Shown here: piece by piece, positions 9,276 to 18,711 of the stretch | Position numbering within the stretch: the stretch's first letter is position 1 | Layout of the letters: every line of letters begins with the position of its first letter | Position numbers and translations under genes: made by a program | DNA from: Pseudomonas bharatica CSV86 | GTDB lineage: Bacteria; Pseudomonadota; Gammaproteobacteria; Pseudomonadales; Pseudomonadaceae | NCBI RefSeq assembly: GCF_000319305.2 | Contig: NZ_AMWJ02000001.1 | Span: 2,581,001-2,645,000 of the forward strand | DNA: 64,000 nucleotides | Direction: 5' to 3' | The notes under the pieces: model-generated | What the model was told of the DNA's origin: nothing | Databases searched by the model: none | The model's input: only the letters and a program-made list of their open reading frames with translations

Positions 9276-9300
9276 AAATATCAACACGGAGTTGATATTT
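9276..9300. promoter_or_regulatory. Perfect inverted repeat, probable operator of the YheO-type regulator operon
   Basis: AAATATCAAC and GTTGATATTT flank a 5-base spacer, 32 bases before the regulator's start codon. It is the only AT-rich palindrome in the leader, which fits autoregulation. The binding protein is inferred from position only. Confidence 0.55.
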
Positions 9301-9344
9301 CAACAAAAGGCCAGTTTTTCATCTGCATTTGTTTTGCCTGGACC

Positions 9345-9428
9345 GGCCTCATCGCTGGCAAGCCAGCTCCCACAGGGTCTTGCGTGCGCTGCTGGACCTG
9401 TGGGAGCTGGCTTGCCAGCGATGAGGCC
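9345..9428. repeat. REP pair, GGGAGCTGGCTTGCCAGC type
   Basis: Two inverted copies of core GTGGGAGCTGGCTTGCCAGC, each with the GATGAGGCC tail, around a ~20-base spacer. Same repeat family as the copies at 31.5, 42.2 and 47.2 kb. Confidence 0.85.
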
Positions 9429-9436
9429 CTCGAATA

Positions 9437-9478
9437 CAAAAACAGGCGTTGGCGGCCGTCATCGCCGGCAACGCCTGC
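9437..9478 (-). terminator. Probable terminator after the PpiC gene
   Basis: On the minus strand CAGGCGTT and AACGCCTG form the outer stem of a GC-rich hairpin followed by GTTTTTGTATT, about 40 bases past the PpiC stop. The structure and T tract fit Rho-independent termination. Confidence 0.6.
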
Positions 9479-9517
9479 TGCGCATGCACTACCGCCCCCT
9501 GTGGGGGACTGTGAGGC

Positions 9518-10458
9518 CTACTTCTCTGCCTCGACCACCTGGTTCAGCACCTTGCCGTCGATGGTCAGCGACGCAGTGTTGAACATGCCTGCGACGTAGT
9601 CCTTTGCCGCCTGCTCCTGGCGCTGGGCACGCAGGGCATCGCGCAGTTGCGCGCGCATCTCGTCGAAGGTGGCGGTACGCGCCGGCATTTGCTCGGTGAG
9701 CTTGATGATATGCAGGCCCAACGAGCTTTGCAGCGGCTCGCTGACACTGCCCACCTTCATTTTCGCCACCGTGCCGCGCACTTCCGGCAACAACTGGTTC
9801 AAAGGTTGCAGGCCGGTATCACCACCGCGGGTGTTGCTACCGGCGTCCTGCGAGTAGGACCGCGCCAGTTCGGCGAAGTCGGCATCGCCGGCCTGGGCCC
9901 GCTTGGCCAGGGACAGGGCCTGCTTGCGCACCGATTCCAGGGCGTTTTCATCCGGCACGGCAAGGAAGATCTGGCTGACGCGGTACAGCGCCGGCACCTG
10001 GAAGCCCGCCTTGCCGTTTTCGTAGGCCTGTTTCAGCTCCTCGTCGCTGGGATAGTCCTGTGGCACCGCGGTCACGCTGTTGAGGTAGCTACGCAGCACG
10101 ATCTGCTCGGTCGCGGCGCGGGTCTGGGCTTGCACTTCCGGACGCTTGGACCAGCCTTTGGCTTCGGCCTGCTGGTACAGGGCCTTTTCCGCGAGCCGGG
10201 CGCGAATCCAGGTTTCCAGGGCCGGCCGGTCGTTGCTCAGTTGCTGACGCGCTTGTACCGGCAATTGTGCGAACAATGCCTTGAGCTCCTCGGCGTCGAT
10301 CTTCTGTTCACCTAGACTGGCCAGCTCGGTGCCGCCCTGCCCTGCTTCAGGTACCGCGCGACTGGCCGCGACCGGGTCGGTACCGGGCGCAGCGCCAGCC
10401 CCACTGCCAGTGCCAGGACGGCCAGGGCCCCGACTCCGGCCCAGAGCTTGCGGCTCAC
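9518..10458 (-). CDS. Membrane-anchored PpiC-type peptidyl-prolyl isomerase, one frameshift near the N-terminus
   Basis: The proposed start is GTG at 10458, forming a GTGA overlap with the YbjN stop. It encodes MSRKLWAGVGALAVLALAV, a membrane anchor. The frame must shift near the G3 run at 10385-10387 to join the long frame continuing GTDPVAASRAVPEAG. The remainder is a SurA/PpiC-like chaperone N-domain (ELKALFAQLPVQARQQL) and a parvulin domain (YRVSQIFLAVPDE, FAELARSYSQDAGSNTRGGD, LGLHIIKLTEQ). Role: periplasmic prolyl isomerisation and folding. Without the shift the frame has an implausible Arg/Pro-rich N-terminus. Confidence 0.75.
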
Positions 10459-10919
10459 GACGCGCTGGCCGTTTCGGCGGCGGCCTGGGTGGCAGCAGCG
10501 TTGCGGCTGAAGTCACGCAGGTAGGTGACGAACTCCTGCAGTACGCGGTCCCACAGCAGCAACGAGCCCGCCAGATGCTGCGCACTCACGCCGTCGGCGA
10601 CCACCACGTCCTGCTCCAGGACCAGGAACTCACCCTGGACCGACAGGCGCGAGAAGCGACGGGAATAGTTCCATTGGTTGGCCAGGTTTTCCGGCAGTTC
10701 GCCTTGTACGCGCAAGGCGCAGCTGAAGGTGAAGTCGAGGAACTCGCCCGTTTCCTTGCCCTGGTTGCCGAAGCGCACCGAGTAACCGATGCCCTGGCTT
10801 GCGGTCTGCAACTGCACGACCTGGTTCTGTTCGATGCGATTGACCCGGCACCCCGCGTCCTGCAGCAAGGTGGTCAGGGAATCGGCGGTTACGAACTGGA
10901 TCAGGGTGGTTTCAGTCAT
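10455..10919 (-). CDS. YbjN domain-containing protein
   Basis: 154 residues matching the YbjN family (putative sensory transduction regulator), a small alpha/beta protein related to type III chaperone folds. No signal peptide or membrane segment; the C-terminus is Ala-rich. It precedes the PpiC gene with a GTGA overlap, so the pair is probably co-transcribed. Molecular role is not established for the family. Confidence 0.75.
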   Translation of the reverse strand: MTETTLIQFVTADSLTTLLQDAGCRVNRIEQNQVVQLQTASQGIGYSVRFGNQGKETGEFLDFTFSCALRVQGELPENLANQWNYSRRFSRLSVQGEFLVLEQDVVVADGVSAQHLAGSLLLWDRVLQEFVTYLRDFSRNAAATQAAAETASAS

Positions 10920-11035
10920 GAATCAACTTCCTTGTGCGGTTAATGGTTTGAACTGCAAGGCAAAATTTGTAGCACATTGATAGTAGTCGGTATAGCGCGT
11001 ACGCAAACCTTCCCTGCGCCGATCCAGGCTGCCGT

Positions 11036-12265
11036 TCATCCATTTCGTGGGCCATCGCCCAAGCGCCTGAGCAATCCGTCCTCGGTCAGCAACGGCGCGA
11101 AATAGCGCCCCTGGCCCTGAAGGCAGCCCATTTCCATCAGTAGCAGATGCTGTTCGGCGCTCTCCACGCCGGTCACGGTGATTCCCAGGCCCAGCCTGCC
11201 GGCCATATTCAAAGAGGCCCTGAGGACAGCACGATGGCGCGGGTGGTTTTCCAATTCGTGCATGAACCAGGCTGAGGTCCTGATCTCGTTGAACGGCAAT
11301 TGGCACAGGCGCTGCAGCGAGCCGGCGCGGGTACCGAACTCGCCCAGCACCAGTGCGCAACCGAGCAGGCGCAAGCGAACCAGGCCTTCGACGTGAATCA
11401 TCGAGGGCTCCGCCGGGCCATCGAACACCAGTTCGAAACCGATACCCTGCCCCATCGAGCGCTGGAACTGCATCAGCGACTTGATCCTGCGGGTCAGGCT
11501 GCGATTGCCCAGTTGCTTCAGGTGCAGGGCGAAGCACATGCGCAGTACCTGGCCGCGCGACATCAAGGCCCGTTGCAGTTCCAGGCCTTGTTCAAGCAAC
11601 ACCACCAGCAGGTCGTCGAGCAGGCCGCAGTGCTCGACCATCGGCAGGAAGCGGTTTTGCGCCAGTGTGCCGAGGTTCGGGTGCTGCCACTGGGCAATCA
11701 CGTCGACGCCGCGAATCTCGCCGTTGCCCAGATCACAGCGCGGCAGGTAGCAGGCGACGAACTCGTTGTACGACAGGCCGCGGCGAATATCCGCCTCGCT
11801 GATGCGCGCTGCCCGCTGCGGCGCAGGCAGGGAAAGCACGACGGGCTGGCGGCCGAGGTCCAGGGCCTGGCGCATGCTGCCCAGTTGCAGCGGCTTGCCG
11901 ACATCGCCAAGAAAGGCCAGGCCCAGGCCGTTGACCAGTTGTGCCATGGCCCGACGTACTTCCGGGTGCAGGCCGCTGCTGACGATCACCCCGCCGATCA
12001 GCGCCGCCTGCGCTGCGCGATGGATGAATTCGAGGCCGTCCATGCCCTCCATGCGCACATCGCAGACCACCAGGTCGACCCGTCCGATGCGCTCGAGCAA
12101 GGCCAGGGCCTCGCCACCGCCGCAGGCTTCGAAGATCTCCCGGCACCCCAGCTGGCCAAGGATCTTCACTGCAATGGCGCGTTGGAACGACTGGTTTTCT
12201 AGAATCAAGACACTCAATGACTTGGCAGGCACATCCACTTTCCTCACAAAGGTCCCAGGCCTCAT
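11036..12265 (-). CDS. REC-EAL response regulator with degenerate EAL domain (RocR/PvrR-like)
   Basis: 409 residues: receiver domain (LILENQSFQ, phospho-Asp in VVCDVRMEGMDG, Lys in GDVGKPL) followed by an EAL-type domain similar in layout to RocR. Catalytic positions are changed: the signature Glu region reads GVDVIAQWQHP instead of an E-x-L motif, the DDFG metal loop reads GEFGTR, and the downstream catalytic region reads RTSAWFM. It is therefore unlikely to hydrolyse c-di-GMP and may act as a binding or sequestering receiver. It follows the BvgS-like kinase by 69 bases on the same strand, as RocR accompanies RocS1. Confidence 0.8.
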   Translation of the reverse strand: MRPGTFVRKVDVPAKSLSVLILENQSFQRAIAVKILGQLGCREIFEACGGGEALALLERIGRVDLVVCDVRMEGMDGLEFIHRAAQAALIGGVIVSSGLHPEVRRAMAQLVNGLGLAFLGDVGKPLQLGSMRQALDLGRQPVVLSLPAPQRAARISEADIRRGLSYNEFVACYLPRCDLGNGEIRGVDVIAQWQHPNLGTLAQNRFLPMVEHCGLLDDLLVVLLEQGLELQRALMSRGQVLRMCFALHLKQLGNRSLTRRIKSLMQFQRSMGQGIGFELVFDGPAEPSMIHVEGLVRLRLLGCALVLGEFGTRAGSLQRLCQLPFNEIRTSAWFMHELENHPRHRAVLRASLNMAGRLGLGITVTGVESAEQHLLLMEMGCLQGQGRYFAPLLTEDGLLRRLGDGPRNG

Positions 12266-12334
12266 GGTGCTACCGCTTCGCTGCGTTTGAATCAGGCGGC
12301 TTCCCGGCAGCAGCCGGAAATTTCCTGCGTGCGC

Positions 12335-15300
12335 TTACGCCTGGCACACCTGTTCCAGGCGCTGGCCAAGGCTGGTCATGGCCAGGCGCAGGTCGTCCAC
12401 CAACGGATCGATGGGCTGGACCGGGCGCTGGCCGTTGACCGCCTGCTCGATGTTCTCGCAGGCGCGCAGCAGACGGCGGGCCTTGATGATCCGTGCGCCG
12501 CCCTTGACCCGGTGCACCAGGTCGGCCAGCCCGCCGAGGTCGTCAGGGTGCAGCTGGACCAGGCGGGCAAGGTCGTCACGGTTGCTGACCAGCAGATCGC
12601 GCAGCAGGTCCCTGATCGCCTGGTCGTCACCGCCCGTAAGCTGGCGCAGGCCCGACAGGTCGTGGCCTGCTCCCAGTCCGCCTTCGGCACCGGGTTCGAC
12701 GGTCCGCCGGCCCCTGGCACAAGGTGCCAGCCTGGCGGCCAGTTCCGTGAGATCGAGTGGTTTGAACAGGCAATCGTCCATCCCCGCCTGCCGGCAGCGC
12801 AGACGTTCCTCCGCCTGTGCGTTGGCGGTACAGCCCAGCAGCAGCGCGGCCGGCCTGGCCTTGCGCCGCTGGTCCTGGCGAATCGCCCTGACCAGGGCGT
12901 AGCCGTTCATGCCAGGCATGTTGCAGTCGGTGATCAGCACATCGAAGTGCTGGCGCAACCAGGTGCGCAAGCCTTCGTGGCCGTCGGCTGCGGTGGCCAC
13001 GCGGTGACCGAGGTAGCTCAATTGCTGTTGCAGCAACAGGCGGTTGGGTGGGTAGTCGTCCACCACCAGAATATCCAGCGCGGCCATTTCCCCGGCCTCG
13101 GGCTGCGGCAGGCTGGCCAGCACCGCCGGGCAAGGCTTCAGGCGCGGCAGGTCGAGATGCAAGCGCGCCTGCGTGCCGACGCCAAGGGTGCTGCACAGCT
13201 GCATCTCGCCGCCCATCATGGCGCACAGCGCATGGCTGATGCTCAGGCCCAGCCCGATCCGCTGCGCGCGCCCTGCTGGTTGTTGCTGGCCTGGCGGAAC
13301 GGACGCCCCAGTTGCTCCAGTTCGTCGGCCGGAATGCCGACCCCGGTATCTTCCACCGAAAGGTGCAGGCCAACCCGTTCGCCGCCGATGTCCAGGGCCA
13401 GGCTTACGCAGACCTGGCCCTCGTCGGTGAACTTGATCGCATTGCTGATCAGGTTTGAGAGTATCTGCTTGAAACGCAGCGGATCGAGCAATACCTGCAC
13501 CGGCCCCTGGCCGTCCATGTCCAGCTTCAATTGCAGGCGTTTTTGCCGGGCCTGGCCCTCGAACAGGCGTACCGTGCTTTCCACTTCGCGATACAGGTCG
13601 ACCTGCTGCGGTGACAGGGTCAGATGGCCCGACTCGATCCGCGTGATGTCGAGAATGTCACCGACCAGGTCACGCAACCCACGTGCCGCGCCGGAAGCGA
13701 CCTCCAGGGCCAGGCGGTCGAGAACGCCCTCGTCGGACTTGCGCAGCGCCAGCTCCAGCATGCCCAGCAAGGCATTGAGCGGATTGCGGATTTCGTGGCT
13801 CATGGTCGCCAGGAAGTTGGTCTTGGCCCGGTTGGCCGCCTCCGCCTCGTCCTTGGCCACTTGCAGTGCATCGTAAAGTTGCTGGCGCTCGGAGATATCG
13901 ATCCAGCCACCGATCAATCCGTTGACCTCGCCGTCGCTGCCGCGATACGGCAGCATCCAGTGGTAGATGGTGATGCGCCGGCCGCCCAGCACCAGCTCGC
14001 GATCCTCGACCACCGCCTCGCCGAGGGCAATGACCTGACGGTAGGCCTCGCGACAATGCCTGGCCTGGGCAGCGCCGATCAGCCATTCCGGCAGTGCCTG
14101 ATCGATTACCGCCTCGAAGGAAACGCCAAGGGCGTCGAGGTAGCTGACGTTGCAGGTGATCAGATGGCCCTTGCGGTCGCGCACGTAGATCGGGTTGGGC
14201 GTGCCGTCGATCATGACCCGCATGAATTCCACCTGCTCGTTCAGCGCCTTCTCCGCCGCCTGGCGCCTGCGCACCTGGCGGCGCAGGCCGCGGATCCAGT
14301 ACACCGCGAGAAACAACAGGGCCGCGGCCATCAGGAACGTCTGCAGGATCATGCCGCGGTACTTGCGCCAATAGGTGTCGGCGACGATCACCTCGTTGCG
14401 CCAGCGATTGGTCAGCTCGTCCATTTCCTGTGGGCTGATGCTCAGCAGTGCCTTGTTCAGGATCGACAGCAGCTGGTGGGCATCGCGCCGGCCGGCGAAG
14501 GCGAAATGCAACGCCGGCACCGGCAGCGCGGCACTGATCTGCAACTGTCCGCGGTAAAAGCGCGCGATGCTGTAGCGCGCGCCTATCAGGCTCACTACCG
14601 CCCCATGGGCTTCACCGCTGGCGACCCGCTCCAGGGCCTGCAGCGGGCCGTCGTTCCACAGCGGGCGAATACCCGGGTGCTGCTCGCGCAGGTAGTCCTC
14701 CAGCACGCTACCCTCGACCAGGGCCAGGCGTTTGCCCTCCAATTGGTCGAGGCTGTCCAGGCGGGTTCCGTCACGGGTTACCAGGACCAGGCTGTTGCTC
14801 AGCCAGGAGCGGGTGAAACCCACCTGCTGCTGGCGGCGCTGGCTGAATGGCAGCGCCGCCAGCAGATCGATCTCGTTCGCCTCCAGGCGCCGGGCCATGT
14901 CATAGAAACCACCGTTATCGACGATATCGAAGGCCAGTCCGCTGCGCTGGGCGATGAGGTCCAGCAGGTCGGCCGTGATACCGCGAAACGTACCGTTGTC
15001 GTCGCGGTAGCTGATTGGCAGGAACTGGTCGTCGATGGCCACCCTGACCCGCGGATTGCGGCGCAGCCAGTCCTGCTCGGCGAGGGTCAGGTCCAGTTGC
15101 TCGCGCTCGATGAACTCGCTGGTGCCGGCGTTCCAGCGTTGCAGGATGTCCAGGCGGGTCAGTTCGGGAATCTGGGCCAGCGCCTGGTTGACCAGATCCT
15201 TCAGGCGCCGGTTCGCGGGGTTCAGGGCAAAACCGTAATGGCCATCCTGAAAGGGGTCGGCCGGCGTAAGCTGCAACTGGTTCAGGTAGCTCTTGTGCAG

Positions 15301-15978
15301 CAGGTAGCGGGTGCCCAGGGCGTCGCCCAGAAACACGTCGGCCTGACCGAAGGCCACGGCGCCCAGGGCGTTGAGCATCGATGGGTAGAAGGTTGGCAAC
15401 GCCTGGGGGAACAGCTCGCGCACATGCGCCTCGGACAGATAGCCTTCGCGCAGGGCCAGGCGCACGCCGGGTTTGCGCAGGTCCGGGGCAGCGTCGCTAT
15501 CGCTGCGACTGGCCAGCATGGGCCGGTTCTCCGCATAAGGGCGTGACAGCAACAGACCGCTGCGCGCTGCCTCGTCGGCATTGGCGGTGCCGAGCAGGTC
15601 GATTTCGCCGCGGTTTAGCGCATCCAGGGCGGCGCTTCGGCTGGCATAGCGGCGTACACGTATCTCCACGCCGAGCAGTTCTCCCAGCAGGCCGGCATAG
15701 TCGGCGGTCAGGCCCTCGTAATCGCGTCCGGTGGTGGTGATATCGAACGGCACCCAGTCCGGACGGCTGACGCCCAGCCACAGGGTGCGTCGTGCCCATA
15801 GCCACTGTCGATCATCTTCCTCTAGCTGCAAGTGCAGGCCGTCACCGAGGCTGGAGCGGGCCAGCAGGCTCGGCGTTTCACCCCAGGCCAGGGCTGCGCC
15901 AAGCCACAGGCAGGGACCGAGCACGAGCAGCCACCTGAGGATGCGTTTTATCGGCCTGCACCCGTCAGATAAGGTCAT
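12335..15978 (-). pseudogene. BvgS/RocS1-like hybrid sensor kinase, one frameshift as read
   Basis: Start ATG 15978 (MTLSDGCRPIKRI) overlaps the response-regulator gene. Order: signal/membrane segment (~10-32), two periplasmic solute-binding-like (SBP_bac_3/Venus-flytrap) domains (~60-270 and ~300-510), membrane segment (FLMAAALLFLAVYW), PAS (~585-700), HisKA (ATMSHEIRNPLNALLGML), HATPase, receiver (DILVVDDYPPN, VLITDCNMPGMNG) and an HPt domain with HRVKGGAR. The frame stops at 13243 inside the G2 box. One added base near 13246-13256 gives GSGLGLSISHALC and joins it to the frame ending at 12335, about 1,215 residues in all. It probably phosphorylates the adjacent LuxR-type and EAL regulators and controls the fimbrial operon, as in Roc systems; inference. 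Confidence 0.8.
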
Positions 15979-16591
15979 GACGCCTGGCCAGATCGGCCAG
16001 GTCGACCTGGGAATCGACCCGCAGCTTCTCCAGCAGGCGGGTCTTGTAGGTGCTGATCGTCTTGTTGCTGAGCAGCATGGCTTCACCGATCGCCTTGTTG
16101 CTCAGGCCACGGGCCAGTTGCTGGAGAATCAGCAACTCGCGATCGGTCAGGCGTTCGATGCGTTGCGACTCGGTGGCCTGGCAGTCGTAGCGGTTAACCG
16201 AGCTCAGGGATACCTCGGGAAAGTAGGTGTAGCCGGACATCACCGCCATCACCGCCTTGCGCAACTCGGTCAGGTCGTCATTCTTCGAGACGAAGCCCGA
16301 GGCCCCCAGGCGCATGCAGCGCAGGGAGAAGTAACCGGGAACCTGGGAGGTCAATACCAGCATCTTCATGGACATGTTCGCCGCCTTGACCCGGGTGATG
16401 ATTTCCAGCCCGTCCATGCGTGGAATGGAAATATCGAGAATGGCGATATCCGGTTCGTGCTCACGGATCATGCGCAAGGCATCGACGCCGTTATCGGCCT
16501 CGGCAACGATGGTGATGTTCTCCTGGCGCAGCAGCATCCTGACGCTGGCGCGAATGAACGGGTGATCGTCCACGATCATGGCTCTGTACAT
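15965..16591 (-). CDS. LuxR/NarL-type response regulator (RocA1/BvgA-like)
   Basis: 208 residues from ATG 16591 (MYRAMIVDDHPFIRAS); the longer frame upstream is not typical of the family. Receiver domain with phospho-Asp in DIAILDISIPRMDG and Lys in FVSKNDD, then LuxR HTH (LTDRELLILQQLARGLSNKAIG... NKTISTYKTRLLEKL). The kinase gene starts 14 bases before this gene ends, so the two are coupled. Located between the fimbrial operon and the kinase; probable activator of fimbrial genes. Confidence 0.85.
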   Translation of the reverse strand: MYRAMIVDDHPFIRASVRMLLRQENITIVAEADNGVDALRMIREHEPDIAILDISIPRMDGLEIITRVKAANMSMKMLVLTSQVPGYFSLRCMRLGASGFVSKNDDLTELRKAVMAVMSGYTYFPEVSLSSVNRYDCQATESQRIERLTDRELLILQQLARGLSNKAIGEAMLLSNKTISTYKTRLLEKLRVDSQVDLADLARRHDLI

Positions 16592-16763
16592 GAATCCCTC
16601 ACTTTCTGGCGTGACGTACCTGTCGGCGGGTAATACTGAATGGCAACAAGTCGCAATAGCGTCAAAGTGCCACCACTCTGTGGCGCGCAGTATCGGTTGC
16701 CGGACAGGTACATGTGCATCGGACAATTCCCAGCTGATTGCGGGAAATTTCCGATAGCGCGCC

Positions 16764-17495
16764 TCAACCCTTGATTTCGATGCGTCGCCGCTCTCCTCCC
16801 TCGATCAATTCGAAGCGGTACACCCGGCCCGGCGCCCGCGCGAACAGCCGGGATACGCCGGGCCGGATATGGTGCTTGGTGGCTACGGCACATTGCTTGC
16901 CGCTGCGATCGCAGTCATTGAAGTGATCGAGCACCACGGTGGCGTTGCCCTGGTTGCTGACCCGGAACTGCGAGTCCAGCTCGGCGATATCCGTGTCGTA
17001 GCGGGTTTGCTGGGGACGGATGAACAGCAGCGACCCGTAGCCGGCCAGGATGTTGACCCCGGCCTTGAGTTCCTGCTCGTAGCGCTCGGCCTCTTCATCG
17101 CTGATGGCGAAGCCATCGCCGTGCTCGGGCAGCACCGGTACGAAGCGCAGGCGGAAGTAGCGCTCCTGCTCGCGTGCGCCGCGGTAGAGCAGGCGCACGG
17201 CCTGCATGCCTCCGGCCGGAACGATCAGCCGGGCCGGGCTGGCGATCAATGGGCGCTCGGCCACGGGCAGGTGTTCATGGGAGATTTCCCGGGCGGGCCC
17301 CTGCCCGTCATGGATGACCTCGACCACGCTGACCTTGACGAAGGCGGTGGTGTCGCCCAGGTTGCGCACGCGCTTGAGCAAGGTGCTGGTACCACCGTCG
17401 AGGTAGTCGTAGAGACCGCCGACATTGATCTGCGGGCCGGCCTGTACCGTGCCCGCCAGCAAGGCCAGGGCCAGAGTGAACAGCAGGTTTTTCAT
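16764..17495 (-). CDS. Periplasmic fimbrial chaperone, alternate chaperone-usher (CS1/CFA-I) class
   Basis: 243 residues from ATG 17495 with signal peptide MKNLLFTLALALLAGTVQA. Immunoglobulin-like chaperone: first domain with LVNL-type strands (RLIVPAGGMQAVRLLYRG), YFRLRFVPVLP linker, and second domain with a Cys pair (CDRSGKQC). Similar to CooB/CfaA-type chaperones, which hold pilin subunits before delivery to the usher. Last gene of the fimbrial operon, 19 bases after the tip gene. Confidence 0.8.
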   Translation of the reverse strand: MKNLLFTLALALLAGTVQAGPQINVGGLYDYLDGGTSTLLKRVRNLGDTTAFVKVSVVEVIHDGQGPAREISHEHLPVAERPLIASPARLIVPAGGMQAVRLLYRGAREQERYFRLRFVPVLPEHGDGFAISDEEAERYEQELKAGVNILAGYGSLLFIRPQQTRYDTDIAELDSQFRVSNQGNATVVLDHFNDCDRSGKQCAVATKHHIRPGVSRLFARAPGRVYRFELIEGGERRRIEIKG

Positions 17496-17514
17496 GAGCG
17501 CTCCTGAGCAAAAC

Positions 17515-18711
17515 CTAGAAATCGGCATCGAACACCACCGTGACATCGCCCTCGTAGCGGGCGCCGGGATAGCGGGTCATCTCGCTGACCGCGCTCTTGT
17601 CCACCTGGAAATGCAGGCTGCCACCGCGGTTGATTGCCGGTTGCGTGGCGTCCATCTGGATTGCCGTGGCCTCCCCTACCGGCAACGGCAGGCGATTGAC
17701 CGGCTGGCCGTTATGCAGGATGACGCTGGGCAGGGTCAGCGCGACCTGCACCGGCACCTGGTGGTCGTTGGCGTCGTTGCGGATGGCGCACTGGCCGCCC
17801 AACGGGTACTCGCAGCGGGTGTGCACGGTGAACGGCCCCGACGACCAGATGCGCAGCGGCAGGTCGCGGTACAGGCGCTCGGGCAGGCGTTTGTTGTTCA
17901 GCCACTGGGTCCAGCCGCCGGGTGGCTCCAGCACCACCCGCTCGGAACCGGCCGGGAAATCGATGACGAAGGCGTGGACCACGTCCAGTTCGAAGTTGAT
18001 GGTCAGGGTATTGCTATTGAGGTTGCTGACGTCGTTGCCGAAGTCGAAATCGGCGCCCGGGCCCACCTGGTAGGTGACCTGGCCGCGGTACATGCCCTGT
18101 TTCATGCGCAGTGGCGACGGGGTCACCAGGCGATAGGCCACGCCGAAGTCCCGGACCGCCACGTTCCGCTCCATACCAGGGTTTCCGGGGCTACCGACGG
18201 GATAGCAATAGTCCGGATTCCCGGGGTTTTTCACACTCCACAGGTAAGATGCCCAGGCTCCCGTCCCCAAGGTGTACAGGTAGTTGCAGCCGCCCCGTAC
18301 ATAAAGCGTGTACACCGGGCTGTTGCTGGTCGTTGCAACGTACTGGCTGATGGCGAAGATTTCGAACGTCAACTGGTACGCCTCCCCCGTCAGCTCATGG
18401 GTCACCGTCACCGTGCGGCGCCCGGGAACCTTGATGTAGAACAGGTCGCGATGGTCCGGTGCACTGTGAGTGGTCTTCTTGTCATAGGTGAGCGGGATCC
18501 CAACGGTTTCCACGCCATTGCAGTAATGCGGCCAGCGCCCGCAGAACGCGGCCTGTGGCGTTGTATTGATGAACTCGTTGCCGCCACCGCGGTACTCGGC
18601 CGTGATGGTCACTTCCTCGGCCGTGGCCGGTGCGGGCAATGCGAGCAGCAGCACCAGCAGAGCGAGGCTGATCAACAGGTTTCGGGTCATGGTGGATTGG
18701 TTGCAAGGCAT
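17515..18711 (-). CDS. Fimbrial tip adhesin, CooD/CfaE-like
   Basis: 398 residues; signal peptide from Met8 (MTRNLLISLALLVLLLALPAPATA), so translation may start at the second ATG. Beta-rich body with several Cys residues (FCGRWPHYC, GGCNYLY, DYC) in the N-terminal adhesin half, and a C-terminal pilin-like domain ending in the donor-strand region YEGDVTVVFDADF, as in CS1-class tip proteins. Its first base overlaps the usher stop (TGATG). Binding target unknown. Confidence 0.7.
   Translation of the reverse strand: MPCNQSTMTRNLLISLALLVLLLALPAPATAEEVTITAEYRGGGNEFINTTPQAAFCGRWPHYCNGVETVGIPLTYDKKTTHSAPDHRDLFYIKVPGRRTVTVTHELTGEAYQLTFEIFAISQYVATTSNSPVYTLYVRGGCNYLYTLGTGAWASYLWSVKNPGNPDYCYPVGSPGNPGMERNVAVRDFGVAYRLVTPSPLRMKQGMYRGQVTYQVGPGADFDFGNDVSNLNSNTLTINFELDVVHAFVIDFPAGSERVVLEPPGGWTQWLNNKRLPERLYRDLPLRIWSSGPFTVHTRCEYPLGGQCAIRNDANDHQVPVQVALTLPSVILHNGQPVNRLPLPVGEATAIQMDATQPAINRGGSLHFQVDKSAVSEMTRYPGARYEGDVTVVFDADF

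Noticed and set aside
13624..15546. 640-codon open frame on the plus strand opposite the BvgS-like kinase
   Set aside because: It is the antisense shadow of the GC-rich kinase; composition is Gln/Val/Leu-repetitive and there is no ribosome site or family match.
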